DNA of 64,000 nt from contig NZ_CP115301.1 in assembly GCF_027625935.1 (NCBI RefSeq), positions 124,001-188,000 of the forward strand, in the 5' to 3' direction. A program made the translations under genes and the position numbers. The notes beneath the pieces were generated by a model that saw only the letters and a list, made by a program, of their open reading frames with translations, was not told where the DNA came from and made no database searches. Of the stretch, positions 17,848-27,161 are shown in pieces. The DNA comes from Streptomyces camelliae (GTDB lineage Bacteria > Actinomycetota > Actinomycetes > Streptomycetales > Streptomycetaceae). How positions within the stretch are numbered: position 1 is the stretch's first letter; the number at the start of each line of letters is the position of its first letter.

Positions 17848-18079
17848 CGGAAGGGGGGTTCTCGCGACCCATCCTAGGTCCGGCACGATCGCCAAGTCCC
17901 CTGCGGACAAGGGAAGTTCGAGTTCAGTTGCAGCACGGTTCCAGAATCGGCGGTGCGGCACGTGCCCGGGCGAACAGAACTCAACCGGACCTCAAGTCCC
18001 TTCGCCAATACTCGGGCCAGTACGGAAAAACTCGTGAACGGCTCGGTGATGGCCTCAGAGACTTAGGGAAGTTGACGCA

Positions 18080-19159
18080 ATGACCAGCACCCGAATCTGC
18101 CCCGTGGAAGCCGTCGAGGACGCGTTGCGCCGGTTCTTCGCCGACCGCCGCACGGAGGCCGCGGAGATCGGTGCGGCCTGCGCCGACGCGGTCACCGAGC
18201 TGGAGACCTATGTGCTGCGCGGCGGCAAGCGTGTACGGCCCACCTTCGCATGGCTCGGCTGGATCGGCGCCGGGGGCGACGCGCAGGACCCCACGGCCGA
18301 CGCGGTGGTGCGTGTCTGTGCCGCGCTGGAGCTGCTCCACGCCTCGCTCCTCGTCCACGACGACGTCATCGACGCGGCCCCGACCCGCCGTGGCGCCCGC
18401 GCCGCGCATGTGATCTTCGCCGACCGGCACCGGGAGCTGTGCTGGACCGGCGACGCGGAACTGTACGGTACGGGCGCCGCGATCCTCATCGGAGACATGG
18501 CCCAGGGATGGGCCGACGACCTGGTCCACACCTCCGGGCTGCCGGTACCGGCGCTGACGCGGGTGTCCCCGGTGTGGTCGGGCCTGCGCACCGAGGTCCT
18601 GCACGGACAGATGCTCGACCTGACGGCCGAGGTCTCGGGCGACGAGGACATCGACACGCCGCTGCGGGTCAACCAGTACAAGACGGCCTCCTACACAGTG
18701 GCGCGCCCGCTGCACATCGGCGGCGCGATCGCCGGCGCGGACGCCGAACTCATCGCCGCCTACCGCGCGTTCGGGGACGAGATCGGTGTCGCCTTCCAGC
18801 TGCGCGACGACATCCTGGGTGTGTTCGGCTCCTCGGAGGAGACCGGCAAGCCGTCCGGCGGCGACCTGATCCAGGGCAAGCGCACCACCCTGTTCGCGGC
18901 GGCGCTGAAGTATGCCGACGAGCAGGACCCGGACGCGGCGAAGTTCCTCCGCACCAAGATCGGCACGCCGCTCACCGACGACGAGCTCACCGCCATGCGT
19001 GCCGTCATCACCGAGGTGGGCGCGGTGGAGCATGTCGAACGCGACATCGAGCGCCGTACCGACAGGGCGCTCGCCGCGCTGCGGGCGAGCAGCGCCACCG
19101 ACTTCGCGAAGCACCAGCTGACCGTCATGGCGATCAGTGCGACGCAGCGGACGTCGTGA
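18080..19159 (+). CDS. Short-chain polyprenyl diphosphate synthase
   Basis: This 359-residue trans-prenyltransferase elongates DMAPP with IPP. The first aspartate-rich motif is LLVHDDVIDAAPTRRG near residue 95 and the second is FQLRDDILGVFG near residue 240, with the diphosphate-binding RGGKRVRP near residue 50. The residue five places before the first aspartate is serine. In archaeal-type rules a small residue there favours GGPP over shorter products, but the rule is not certain for this subfamily. Context (NphB-type prenyltransferase, mevalonate operon) calls for GPP. The ATG follows GGGAAG. It is transcribed toward the phenazine operon. Confidence 0.9.
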   Translation: MTSTRICPVEAVEDALRRFFADRRTEAAEIGAACADAVTELETYVLRGGKRVRPTFAWLGWIGAGGDAQDPTADAVVRVCAALELLHASLLVHDDVIDAAPTRRGARAAHVIFADRHRELCWTGDAELYGTGAAILIGDMAQGWADDLVHTSGLPVPALTRVSPVWSGLRTEVLHGQMLDLTAEVSGDEDIDTPLRVNQYKTASYTVARPLHIGGAIAGADAELIAAYRAFGDEIGVAFQLRDDILGVFGSSEETGKPSGGDLIQGKRTTLFAAALKYADEQDPDAAKFLRTKIGTPLTDDELTAMRAVITEVGAVEHVERDIERRTDRALAALRASSATDFAKHQLTVMAISATQRTS

Positions 19160-19198
19160 CGCGCGCGCGATGCTCAACTCCCGCCACACGCAGTCCCG

Positions 19199-19222
19199 TT
19201 GGGGTGATCCAGGTCACCCCAA
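19199..19222 (+). terminator. Hairpin between the prenyl synthase and phenazine genes
   Basis: A perfect stem, TTGGGGTGA (19199-19207) and TCACCCCAA (19214-19222), with a 6-base loop, 40 bases past the prenyl synthase stop. It probably ends that transcript; an operator role is possible because the phenazine promoter region follows at once. Confidence 0.6.
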
Positions 19223-19248
19223 GGGGATATTGTTGGGAAGAGTTGGCA

Positions 19249-19280
19249 TGTGTCACCATTTGTGTACATCCCTCCTGCCC
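19249..19280 (+). promoter_or_regulatory. Putative promoter element of the phenazine operon, shared with rppA
   Basis: The 32 bases from TGTGTCACC to CCTGCCC match an element upstream of rppA (45822-45853) at 24 of 32 positions, including TGTCAC, ATT at the same distance and CCTGCCC. TGTCAC with CCTG 17 bases further on looks like an ECF-type promoter. It is about 180 bases before the first phz gene. Three CATGTGT heptamers (19247, 19285, 19308) lie around it and may be activator sites. Confidence 0.5.
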
Positions 19281-19455
19281 GGAACATGTGTGAGCTCAGT
19301 CTGAGCCCATGTGTGGGGCAGTGAGCCGGCACTCTGTTCGCCGGCCTGTACGGGCAAGCCCTTGTCGCTGCCCCTCCCGCATCAGCCCCCTCGCTCTGAC
19401 GGGGCTTCGGCTGCTCATCTTTCCTTCACTCTCCGACACCACACAGGGGTCCACT

Positions 19456-19956
19456 GTGTCCGAATCCGCAGACACCACTGCACGCACCGACGCATTCGCC
19501 GACGATGCCGAGGTGCGCAGCCACAACCGCGCCATCGTCGAGCAGTACATGAACACCAGGGGCCAGGACCGGCTGCGCCGGCACGAGCTGTTCACCGAGG
19601 ACGGCGTCGGCGGTCTGTGGACCACCGACACCGGCTCGCCCGTCGCCACCCACGGCCGGGACCGGCTCGGCGAGCACGCCGTCTGGTCCCTGAAGTGCTT
19701 CCCGGACTGGGAGTGGTACAACGTCCGGATTTTCGAGACCGACGACCCCAACCACTTCTGGGTGGAGTGCGACGGCCACGGAAAGATCCTTTTCGGGGAC
19801 TATCCGGAGGGCTACTACGAGAACCACTTCCTGCACTCGTTCGAGTTCGAGAACGGGAAGATCAAGCGGCAGCGCGAGTTCATGAACCCCTTCCAGCAGC
19901 TGCGGGCCCTCGGCATCCCCGTCCCCGAGATCAAGCGCACGGGAATCCCCACCTGA
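19456..19956 (+). CDS. phzB: PhzB-like phenazine condensing protein (upstream copy)
   Basis: This 166-residue protein of the NTF2/SnoaL fold acts after PhzF and promotes dimerisation of the ketone intermediate into the phenazine tricycle. It is very close to Pseudomonas PhzB: NRAIVEQYMNTRGQDRLRRH, HAVWSLKCFPDWEWYNVRIF and KRQREFMNPFQQLRALGIPV, with the active-site histidine and glutamate (REF) kept. The GTG at 19456 matches the N-terminus of known PhzB proteins. It opens the phz operon. A second, more divergent copy closes it. Confidence 0.93.
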   Translation: MSESADTTARTDAFADDAEVRSHNRAIVEQYMNTRGQDRLRRHELFTEDGVGGLWTTDTGSPVATHGRDRLGEHAVWSLKCFPDWEWYNVRIFETDDPNHFWVECDGHGKILFGDYPEGYYENHFLHSFEFENGKIKRQREFMNPFQQLRALGIPVPEIKRTGIPT

Positions 19957-19999
19957 CCGGACGGCTGACGCGAACGACAACCTCTGGATCGGAGTACCC

Positions 20000-21187
20000 A
20001 TGAAGGACGTCGCGAAGGACGTCATCGACGAGATACGTGTCCGCGAGGCGCTGCAGCAGCCCCAGTGGAGCGATCTTCTCCAACTGAGCCGCGTGGGCGA
20101 GGCACTCGCCACCCGCCCCACCCTCGTACAGTCCGACGACGTGGCCACCCTGCGCACCCTGCTCGGCGCCGTGGCCGCCGGCGAGGCCCTGGTGGTGCAG
20201 TCCGGGGACTGTGCCGAGGATCCGCAGGAGTGCCGGCCCGAGCACGTCGCGCGCAAGGTGGCGGTGCTCGACCTGCTCGCCGGGACGCTCGGCCTGATCA
20301 CCGGCAGGCCCGTCCTGCGCGCGGGCCGCATCGCGGGGCAGTTCGCCAAGCCCCGGTCCAAGCCCACCGAGGACATCGACGGCGTCGAACTCCCCGTGTT
20401 CCGGGGCCACATGGTCAACGGCCCGGAGCCGGACGCCGAGATCCGCCGGGCCGACCCGCTGCGCATCCTCACCGGTTACATGGCCGCCAGCGACGTGATC
20501 GACCACCTGGGCTGGCGTGAGCGTGCCGCGGGCCGGGACGTGGCGAGCCCCCAGGTGTGGACGAGCCACGAGGCGCTGCTCCTCGACTACGAGATCCCCA
20601 TGCTCCGCATCGACGAGCAGGGCCGGCTGTTCCTCGGCTCCACCCACTGGCCGTGGATCGGCGAGCGCACCCGCCAGGCCGACGGCGCCCACGTCGCCAT
20701 GCTCTCGCAGGTGACCAACCCGGTGGCGTGCAAGGTCGGACCCTCGATGGAGCCCGAGGAGCTGCTGGCCCTGTGCGAGCGGCTCGACCCCTGGCGCGAC
20801 CCGGGCAAGCTCACCCTGATCGCGCGGATGGGCGCCGGCAACGTCGCCGACCGGCTGCCGCGCCTGGTCGAGGCGGTGCGCGAGGCCGGTCACCCGGCGA
20901 TCTGGCTCACCGACCCGGTGCACGGCAACACCGTCACCGCGCCGAGCGGCCACAAGACCCGGCTCGTGGAGACCCTCGCCCTGGAGGTCTCCCGCTTCGT
21001 GACCGCCGTACGCGACGCCGGCGGCGTCCCCGGCGGCCTGCACCTGGAGACGACGCCCGACGACGTCACGGAGTGCGCCGCCACCGAGGCCGACCTCGGC
21101 TCCGTCGGCGAGCGCTACACCACCTTCTGCGACCCCCGCCTCACGCCGTGGCAGGCCGTGTCCGTGATCTCGTCCTGGGCCGCCTGA
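20000..21187 (+). CDS. phzC: Class II DAHP synthase of phenazine biosynthesis
   Basis: This 395-residue plant-type 3-deoxy-D-arabino-heptulosonate 7-phosphate synthase draws carbon into the shikimate pathway for phenazines. Motifs include VVQSGDCAEDPQECRPEHVA near residue 65, RAGRIAGQFAKPRSKP near 107, MARMGAGNVADRLP-type residues near 275 and GGLHLETTPDDVTEC near 340. It is shorter than primary-metabolism class II enzymes and lacks their N-terminal regulatory extension, consistent with a feedback-insensitive pathway copy. It follows phzB by 43 bases with GGAG before the ATG. Confidence 0.95.
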   Translation: MKDVAKDVIDEIRVREALQQPQWSDLLQLSRVGEALATRPTLVQSDDVATLRTLLGAVAAGEALVVQSGDCAEDPQECRPEHVARKVAVLDLLAGTLGLITGRPVLRAGRIAGQFAKPRSKPTEDIDGVELPVFRGHMVNGPEPDAEIRRADPLRILTGYMAASDVIDHLGWRERAAGRDVASPQVWTSHEALLLDYEIPMLRIDEQGRLFLGSTHWPWIGERTRQADGAHVAMLSQVTNPVACKVGPSMEPEELLALCERLDPWRDPGKLTLIARMGAGNVADRLPRLVEAVREAGHPAIWLTDPVHGNTVTAPSGHKTRLVETLALEVSRFVTAVRDAGGVPGGLHLETTPDDVTECAATEADLGSVGERYTTFCDPRLTPWQAVSVISSWAA

Positions 21188-21223
21188 CCCCCCACGCACC
21201 GAGCAGGAACAGGAACCGAAGCC

Positions 21224-21847
21224 ATGACCGGCATACCCCCCATCTCCGCCTACCCGCTGCCCGCCGAGGGCGACCTGCCGCCGGCCGCCGTGCCCTGGAA
21301 GGCCGAGCCCGACCGGTCGGTCCTTCTCGTCCACGACATGCAGCGCTACTTCCTCAAGCCGTTCCCCGACCCCCTGCGCCAGGACCTGATCCGTCACGCC
21401 GCCGAGCTGCGCGAGCGCTGTGCCGCGCTCGGCGTCCCCGTCGCCTACACCGCCCAGCCCGGCGGCATGACCGACGAACAGCGCGGTCTGCTCAAGGACT
21501 TCTGGGGTCCGGGCATGCGGACCTCGCCCGAGGACCGCCAGGTGGTCGACGCCCTCGCCCCGGCCGCACACGACTGGCTGCTCACCAAGTGGCGCTACAG
21601 CGCCTTCTTCAGGACCGACCTGCTCCAGCGGATGCGGGCCGCGGGCCGCGACCAGCTCATCCTGTGCGGTGTGTACGCCCACGTCGGTGTGCTGGCCACC
21701 GCCGTCGAGGCATTCACGAACGACATCCAGACGTTCTTCGTCGCCGACGCCACGGCCGACTTCTCGCAGGACTACCACCGCTCGGCCCTCACCTACGCCG
21801 CGGAGCGCTGCGCCCGCGTCGTCACCGCCAAGGAGGTGTTCGCATGA
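21224..21847 (+). CDS. phzD: Isochorismatase (ADIC hydrolase)
   Basis: This 207-residue alpha/beta hydrolase converts 2-amino-2-deoxyisochorismate to trans-2,3-dihydro-3-hydroxyanthranilate with loss of pyruvate. Key residues are in [15 protein letters not shown] (catalytic Asp), TKWRYSAFF (Lys) and [20 protein letters not shown], where the nucleophilic cysteine of related amidases is a glycine, as expected for PhzD. The stop overlaps the phzE start (ATGA), so the two are translationally coupled. Confidence 0.95.
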   Translation: MTGIPPISAYPLPAEGDLPPAAVPWKAEPDRSVLLVHDMQRYFLKPFPDPLRQDLIRHAAELRERCAALGVPVAYTAQPGGMTDEQRGLLKDFWGPGMRTSPEDRQVVDALAPAAHDWLLTKWRYSAFFRTDLLQRMRAAGRDQLILCGVYAHVGVLATAVEAFTNDIQTFFVADATADFSQDYHRSALTYAAERCARVVTAKEVFA

Positions 21848-23745
21848 CCTACGCCGATCTGCTCGACCAGGCGCTGAACGGCCCGGCGCAGCCCTACGCC
21901 CTGCTGCACCGGCCCGGTGCGACCGGCCCCGGGGCCGTGGAGGTGCTGACGGGCGAGGTGTCCCTGCCCGCCTCCCTGGCCGACATCGCGCTGCCCGAGG
22001 GCCCGGCGGACGGCACCGGCGCGCGCCACGAGGTCCTCGTCGTCATGCCGTACCGGCAGCTGACCGAACGCGGCTTCGCCTGCGCCGACGACGGCACCCC
22101 GCTGGTGGCGATGACCGTCACCGGCCAGCAGCGGCTGCCCCTTGAGGAGGCGCTGGCCCGCATCCCCGACGTACCGACCCCGCTGGCCGGCGGCGGCTTC
22201 GACGTGGACGACGAGGCGTACGAGGAGGTCGTGCGCCGCATCGTCAAGGAGATGATCGGCACCGGGGAGGGCGCGAACTTCGTCATCAAGCGCACCTTCG
22301 TCGCCGACATCACGGACTACGGGCCGCGCAGCGCCCCCGCGCTGTTCCGCCGGCTCCTGCAGCGCGAGTCCGGTGCCCACTGGACCTTCCTGATCCACAC
22401 CGGCACCCGCACGCTCGTCGGTGCCTCGCCCGAGCGGCACATCAGCCTCCAGGGCGGTACGGCGGTCATGAACCCCATCAGCGGCACCTACCGCTACCCG
22501 TCGTCCGGCCCCACGCTCTCGGGCGTCCTGGAGTTCCTCGGCGACCGCAAGGAGACCGACGAGCTGTACATGGTCCTCGACGAGGAACTCAAGATGATGG
22601 CGCGGATCTGCCCCGGCGGCGGCCGGGTCGTGGGCCCCTACCTCAAGGAGATGGCCCGGGTCGCGCACACCGAGTACTTCATCGAGGGGCACACCGGCCG
22701 CGACGTACGCGACATCCTGCGCGAGACCATGTTCGCGCCCACGGTCACCGGCAGCCCGCTGGAGAGCGCCTGCCGGATCATCACGCAGTACGAGCCCGGC
22801 GGCCGCGGCTACTACAGCGGGGCGGCGGCGCTGATCGGGCGGGACGACGCCGGCGAGCGGGTCATGGACTCCGCGATCCTCATCCGCACCGCCGACATCA
22901 GCCCCGAGGGCCGCATCGGGATCGGCGTCGGCGCCACCATCGTGCGCCACTCCGACCCGGCGTCCGAGGCCGCGGAGACCCGCGCCAAGGCGGCCGGAGT
23001 CGTCGCCGCGCTGGGCGGGGAGGAGAAGGCCCGCTTCGCCGACCACCCCAGCGTGCGCCAGGCCCTGGGGCTGCGCAACGACTCCATCGCCGACTTCTGG
23101 CTCACCGACACCGAGGCGCGCGCGGCGGCCCGGCCGGAGCTGGCCGGGCGCAGGGTCCTCGTCGTGGACGCCGAGGACACCTTCACGTCCATGCTGGACC
23201 AGCAACTGCGCTCCCTGGGCCTTGAGGTCACGGTCCGCCGCTTCGACGAGCCGTACACCTTCGACGGGCACGACCTGATCGTGATGGGGCCGGGGCCGGG
23301 CGATCCGCAGGAGGTGGCGCACCCCAAGATGCGCCACCTGCACACGGCGGTGGACACCCTGCTGCGCGAAGGCCGGCCGTTCTTCGCGGTGTGCCTCAGC
23401 CACCAGGTCCTCGGCCTGCGCCTCGGCCTGCCGCTGCGCCGCAGGGAGGTGCCCAACCAGGGCGTGCAGAAGCGGATCGACCTGTTCGGCGGCGCCGAAC
23501 GCGTCGGCTTCTACAACACCTTCGCGCTCGTCGCCGAGCACGACGAGTTCGAGGTGGACGGCGTGGGCCCGGTCCGGGTCAGCCGGGACCCGGCCACCGG
23601 GGAGGTGCACGCCCTGAGCGGCCCCCGGTTCGCCTCCCTGCAGTTCCACCCGGAGTCCGTGCTGACCAGGGAAGGGCCGCGCATCGTGGGCACGCGCCTG
23701 GCCGCGCTGCTCGCGCCGGCCGGGGCCGCCGCCCGCCGGGCCTGA
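21844..23745 (+). CDS. phzE: 2-Amino-2-deoxyisochorismate synthase
   Basis: This 633-residue fusion has a chorismate-converting domain (about residues 1-420; [29 protein letters not shown] residues, [11 protein letters not shown]) and a glutamine amidotransferase domain (about 430-625; [29 protein letters not shown] with the nucleophilic Cys, [10 protein letters not shown] with His and Glu). It makes ADIC from chorismate and glutamine-derived ammonia. It starts inside the phzD stop. A very stable hairpin follows before phzF. Confidence 0.95.
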   Translation: MTYADLLDQALNGPAQPYALLHRPGATGPGAVEVLTGEVSLPASLADIALPEGPADGTGARHEVLVVMPYRQLTERGFACADDGTPLVAMTVTGQQRLPLEEALARIPDVPTPLAGGGFDVDDEAYEEVVRRIVKEMIGTGEGANFVIKRTFVADITDYGPRSAPALFRRLLQRESGAHWTFLIHTGTRTLVGASPERHISLQGGTAVMNPISGTYRYPSSGPTLSGVLEFLGDRKETDELYMVLDEELKMMARICPGGGRVVGPYLKEMARVAHTEYFIEGHTGRDVRDILRETMFAPTVTGSPLESACRIITQYEPGGRGYYSGAAALIGRDDAGERVMDSAILIRTADISPEGRIGIGVGATIVRHSDPASEAAETRAKAAGVVAALGGEEKARFADHPSVRQALGLRNDSIADFWLTDTEARAAARPELAGRRVLVVDAEDTFTSMLDQQLRSLGLEVTVRRFDEPYTFDGHDLIVMGPGPGDPQEVAHPKMRHLHTAVDTLLREGRPFFAVCLSHQVLGLRLGLPLRRREVPNQGVQKRIDLFGGAERVGFYNTFALVAEHDEFEVDGVGPVRVSRDPATGEVHALSGPRFASLQFHPESVLTREGPRIVGTRLAALLAPAGAAARRA

Positions 23746-23770
23746 GGGCCCGAGGCGGCCTCACCCGAAC

Positions 23771-23835
23771 TGCCGGGCCGGCGCCCGCCCCGCTCGGGGG
23801 TGGGCCGGCGCCCACCCCCGAGCGCCGGCCCGGCA
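23771..23835 (+). terminator. Large hairpin inside the phz operon
   Basis: The inner stem is CTCGGGGGTGGGC (23793-23805) and GCCCACCCCCGAG (23810-23822), 13 perfect pairs with a CGGC loop. The outer stem is TGCCGGGCCGGCGC (23771-23784) and GCGCCGGCCCGGCA (23822-23835), 14 perfect pairs. It fills most of the phzE-phzF gap and could attenuate transcription or protect the upstream mRNA. No T-run is visible. Confidence 0.75.
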
Positions 23836-23867
23836 CCCGCCGACATCAGACACGTGGGAGACATCAG

Positions 23868-24704
23868 ATGCATACGTACGTCGTCGTCGACGCGTTCGCG
23901 CGTGAGCCCCTCACTGGCAATCCGGTGGCGGTGTATTTCGGGGCCGACGACCTGACCGCCGAGCAGATGCAGCGCATCGCACGGGAGATGAACCTGTCGG
24001 AGACCACGTTCGTGCTCACCCCCGAGCAGGGCGGGGACCACCACGTGCGGATCTTCACCCCGGTCAACGAACTGCCCTTCGCGGGACACCCGTTGCTCGG
24101 CACGGCCATCGCGCTCGGGCAGCGGACCGACGCCGACGGGCTGCGGATCGAGACCGCCATGGGGGTGATCCCCTTCGAGCTGAAGCGCGCCGACGGCAAG
24201 GTGGTCTCGACGAGCATGCGGCAGCCGGTGCCTGTGTGGGAGCCCTTCGACCGCACCGAGGAACTCCTTGAGGCACTCGGCATCAGCGCCTCGACGCTCC
24301 CGGTGGAGATCTACCGCAACGGCCCCCGGCACGTCCTCGTCGGCCTGGAGAGCGTCGAGGCACTGTCGAAGGTGGACCCCGATCACCGCGCCCTGGCCCG
24401 CTTCCCCGACATGGCGACCAACTGCTATGCAGGGGAGGGGAGTTCGTGGCGCAACCGCATGTTCTCGCCCGCGTACGGAGTCGTCGAGGACGCCGCCACC
24501 GGCTCCGCCGCGGGACCCATCGCCATCCATCTCGCCCGGCACGGCCTGATCGAGTACGGGCAGCGCATAGAGATCACCCAGGGCGTCGAGATCGGCCGCC
24601 CCTCTCCCATGGGCGCGCTGGCGCACGGGGAGGGCGACCACGTCGCCTCCGTCGAGGTCGCGGGTCCCGGTGTGGTCACCATCGAAGGAGTGCTCCATGT
24701 CTGA
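23868..24704 (+). CDS. phzF: DHHA isomerase
   Basis: This 278-residue diaminopimelate-epimerase-fold enzyme isomerises dihydro-3-hydroxyanthranilic acid before self-condensation to the phenazine ring. The catalytic glutamate is in MNLSETTFV near residue 45. FTPVNELPFAGHPLLGTA and ATGSAAGPIAIHLARHG are family signatures. The ATG at 23868 follows GGGAG. It comes after the large hairpin, so its expression may differ from the upstream genes. The stop lies inside phzG (8-base overlap). Confidence 0.95.
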   Translation: MHTYVVVDAFAREPLTGNPVAVYFGADDLTAEQMQRIAREMNLSETTFVLTPEQGGDHHVRIFTPVNELPFAGHPLLGTAIALGQRTDADGLRIETAMGVIPFELKRADGKVVSTSMRQPVPVWEPFDRTEELLEALGISASTLPVEIYRNGPRHVLVGLESVEALSKVDPDHRALARFPDMATNCYAGEGSSWRNRMFSPAYGVVEDAATGSAAGPIAIHLARHGLIEYGQRIEITQGVEIGRPSPMGALAHGEGDHVASVEVAGPGVVTIEGVLHV

Positions 24705-25386
24705 CCTGACCCAGTCCGTCTCCGCCAACGGCACGGCGGCGGCCGCCACCCGCTCCGAGTCGATGACCGGCACCGTCGCGGTGGACTTCCCCGAGTTCTT
24801 CGCGCCGCCGGCCGAGCCGATGGGCCTGCTGGACGCGTGGCTTGAGGCCGCCGTCGCGAACGGGGTGCGCGAGCCCCGCGCGCTGGCCCTGGCCACCGCC
24901 GACGCCCAGGGCCGCACGTCCTCGCGCATCGTCAACCTCGGCAAGGTGACGGGCACCGGGATCGTGTTCATCACCCACTCCGACAGCCGCAAGGGCCGCC
25001 ATCTCGCCGAGAACCCCTGGGCCTCCGGCGTCCTGTACTGGCGGGAGACCAGCCAGCAGATCACGCTCGCCGGCCCGGTCACCCAGCTGTCCGACGCCGA
25101 GTCGGAGGACCTGTGGTTCGCGCGTGCCGTCTTCACGCACGCGATGACGACGGTCTCCCGGCAGAGCAAACCGCTGACCGGCCTCGACCACTTCGACCGG
25201 CTGCGCGCCGAGGCCCTGGAGCTGGGCGAGCCCCAGCGCCCGCTGCCGCGCCCCGCGACATTCGTGGGGTACCGGCTCGACATCGCCTCGGTGGAGTTCT
25301 GGGCCAACGGCACCGACCGGCTGCACGAGCGGCTGTCCTACGAACGCGTCGGCGGCGGCTGGGAGATCAGCCGGCTCCAGCCCTGA
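24697..25386 (+). CDS. phzG: FMN-dependent phenazine oxidase
   Basis: This 229-residue PNPOx-fold flavoprotein catalyses late oxidation steps to phenazine carboxylic acids. RALALATADAQGRTSSRIVN and THSDSRKGRHLAENPWASG carry the FMN-binding residues, and SVEFWANGTDRLHERLSY is the C-terminal family motif. It overlaps phzF by 8 bases with AAGGAG upstream. With phzB to phzF it completes the core set for phenazine-1-carboxylic or -1,6-dicarboxylic acid. Confidence 0.95.
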   Translation: MSDLTQSVSANGTAAAATRSESMTGTVAVDFPEFFAPPAEPMGLLDAWLEAAVANGVREPRALALATADAQGRTSSRIVNLGKVTGTGIVFITHSDSRKGRHLAENPWASGVLYWRETSQQITLAGPVTQLSDAESEDLWFARAVFTHAMTTVSRQSKPLTGLDHFDRLRAEALELGEPQRPLPRPATFVGYRLDIASVEFWANGTDRLHERLSYERVGGGWEISRLQP

Positions 25387-25463
25387 GTCCCACCGTTCCT
25401 GCGAGTTTCCTGGGAGACATCATCACTTTCTCGTCCGCCCCCCAGACCGCGCCCGTCACGTCG

Positions 25464-25931
25464 GTGTTCACCGACCACCACGACCTGCGGGCCCGCAACC
25501 GGCGGGCCGTGGAGCAGTACCTGCGCACCGGTGCCGAGGCCCGCCTCAGCCGGTACACCCTCTACACCGAGGACGGCACCGCATCCCTGTTCTACACCGA
25601 CATCGGCAGGCCCATCGTCATCGTGGGCCGCGAGATGCTGCGGCGGCATGGCGAGCTGTCCCTTGAGGTGCTGCCCGACTGGCAGTGGTCCGACGTGCAC
25701 CTCTACGAGACCCAGGACCCGTCCGTCATCTGGGTCGAGTGCGACGGCCAGGGAACGATCCGCTTCCCCGGCTATCCCGAGGGCCGTTACCGCAACCACT
25801 TCATCCACGCTTTCACACTGCGGGACGGGCAGATCGCCACCAGCCGGGAGCACACCAACCCGATCGAGCAGATGAAGTCGCTCGGCATCGAGACCCCGTG
25901 CATCAACCGGGACTGGATCCCCTCGTCCTGA
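25464..25931 (+). CDS. Second, divergent PhzA/PhzB-like protein
   Basis: This is a 155-residue SnoaL-fold paralogue of the first phz gene: NRRAVEQYLRTGAEARLSRY, HGELSLEVLPDWQWSDVHLY and SREHTNPIEQMKSLGIETPC. The histidine and the glutamate of the active site are kept, but many surrounding residues differ. The start is unclear: GTG at 25464 is the first standard codon, while a good GGGAGA site sits before ATC codons near 25422. Pseudomonas has phzA and phzB adjacent; here the copies are at opposite ends of the operon. It may modulate condensation like PhzA. Confidence 0.8.
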   Translation: MFTDHHDLRARNRRAVEQYLRTGAEARLSRYTLYTEDGTASLFYTDIGRPIVIVGREMLRRHGELSLEVLPDWQWSDVHLYETQDPSVIWVECDGQGTIRFPGYPEGRYRNHFIHAFTLRDGQIATSREHTNPIEQMKSLGIETPCINRDWIPSS

Positions 25932-26009
25932 CACCGGTCCCGCGGACAGCCGGCCCCGCCCGGTCAGCCGTACATCGCCACGCGGTAGAAGGCCGCAGGC
26001 GCGTCGTCG

Positions 26010-26423
26010 ATGGGATGGGGCTGCGGCTTGCCCGAGGAGTCGAGCCTCCAGCTCGCGGCGGTCTGGGGACGCTACGCGTCAGGCGGCACCGGTTCCCGGC
26101 CGGCCATGGAAGAGGTGCTGCAGGCCCTGCGAGCGTCCGGACTGCCCGACGAGCAGATCCCGGAGCGCTACCACCGGATCGCGGGCCTTCTCGCCGCACT
26201 GATCGCCTCCGAGGCCGGGGTCAGCACCATCACCCCCGAGGAGTACGACCAGGGCATGGAGCTGTTCCGCGTCGCGGTACTGGGCGCCGCCCCCGAACGC
26301 TTCCCCGCCCTGGCCCACTTCGCCCGCGACGTCCGTCCCCTGGGGGCGGACCGCCGCGCCGCGTTCGAAGAGATCCTCGCCGCCCAACTCGCCCACATCG
26401 AGGCGGCAATCCGCCCGAGCTAG
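26010..26423 (+). pseudogene. TetR-type regulator remnant lacking its DNA-binding domain
   Basis: The 137-residue frame contains MEEVLQALRASGLPDEQIPE, RIAGLLAALIASEAGVSTIT and FPALAHFARDVRPLGADRRA, the look of a TetR C-terminal ligand/dimer domain. No helix-turn-helix precedes it; the first 30 residues do not resemble any domain. Just upstream the minus strand shows a short tail-like stretch ending at 25964, another sign of a recombination joint. A terminal-repeat-like GGCCCTGTCCGGCGGATC follows at 26424. I regard it as a broken gene, though a short protein from the ATG at 26106 is possible. Confidence 0.5.
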
Positions 26424-26608
26424 GCCCTGTCCGGCGGATCGGGTGACCGGCGGCAGGTGAGTCCGTCGGCGTGATCGCCGGATGTGGCAAGGCGGCCGCC
26501 CGCCGAAGCGCAGACCGGTGTCCGGCCTGCCGAAGCCGGAGACCTGGCCGGATGCGCCCCCCTTTCGAGTGATGGCTCTGGACCGAGTTTCGAAGTATTT
26601 GCAAGGTC

Positions 26609-27088
26609 ATGAGTGGCGAGAGCGCAGCCGTGAACTTTTCCGAGCTGGTGAACAAGAACAAGCAGACGCTTGCCCGGCTCCAGGAATCGCCGAGACTGCT
26701 CCTGCACCGCAGAGACGGCGAGGATCTGGTCCTCACCACCGCGGCGCGGGCCGAGCAGGACCAGACCGTGGTGTCGGCCGCCACCCGGATGCCGGCCGCG
26801 ATGGCGCGCCGCGAGCCCGGCAGCATGGAACTGCTCCTCGACATACTGCCGGATGCCTTCCCCTGGGTCCGTTTCCTGCCCGAGGCCGATCTCCACGCCT
26901 TCGCCGTCGAACTGGTCGACACCATGCGTGCCGCCGACTCGGTCGGCAACAGCGCGTCCGTCGCCCAGTTGCTCATCGCCTGGCAGCACACCGCCGAGGT
27001 CTACTCCGACCCCGAGCTGCTGGCCGCGCTGACCAGGGATCACGGCGAAGACTACGGTCCGGCACCGGACCCGCGGGACGTCGCATGA
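26609..27088 (+). CDS. Phd-like antitoxin-type protein without visible toxin
   Basis: This 159-residue protein has an N-terminal prevent-host-death-like fold: VNFSELVNKNKQTLARLQES then LLLHRRDGEDLVLTTAARAE. A longer helical C-terminal part follows (LHAFAVELVDTMRAADSVGN). Such proteins usually bind DNA and neutralise a partner toxin. Downstream, 27089-27161 is too short for a RelE/Doc toxin, so it appears orphaned. The region around it is scarred. Confidence 0.6.
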   Translation: MSGESAAVNFSELVNKNKQTLARLQESPRLLLHRRDGEDLVLTTAARAEQDQTVVSAATRMPAAMARREPGSMELLLDILPDAFPWVRFLPEADLHAFAVELVDTMRAADSVGNSASVAQLLIAWQHTAEVYSDPELLAALTRDHGEDYGPAPDPRDVA

Positions 27089-27161
27089 CCGCGGGCCGCG
27101 GCGACCGCGCCGCACCCCCGGCACCGGACAGGGGGTGTGTGGTGTCGGCGGGCTCCGGCCG

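Noticed and set aside
20557..23745. A 1062-codon plus-strand frame spanning phzC to phzE
   Set aside because: Only the part from 21844 is PhzE. The upstream part runs out of frame through phzC and phzD and is Arg/Pro-rich noise.
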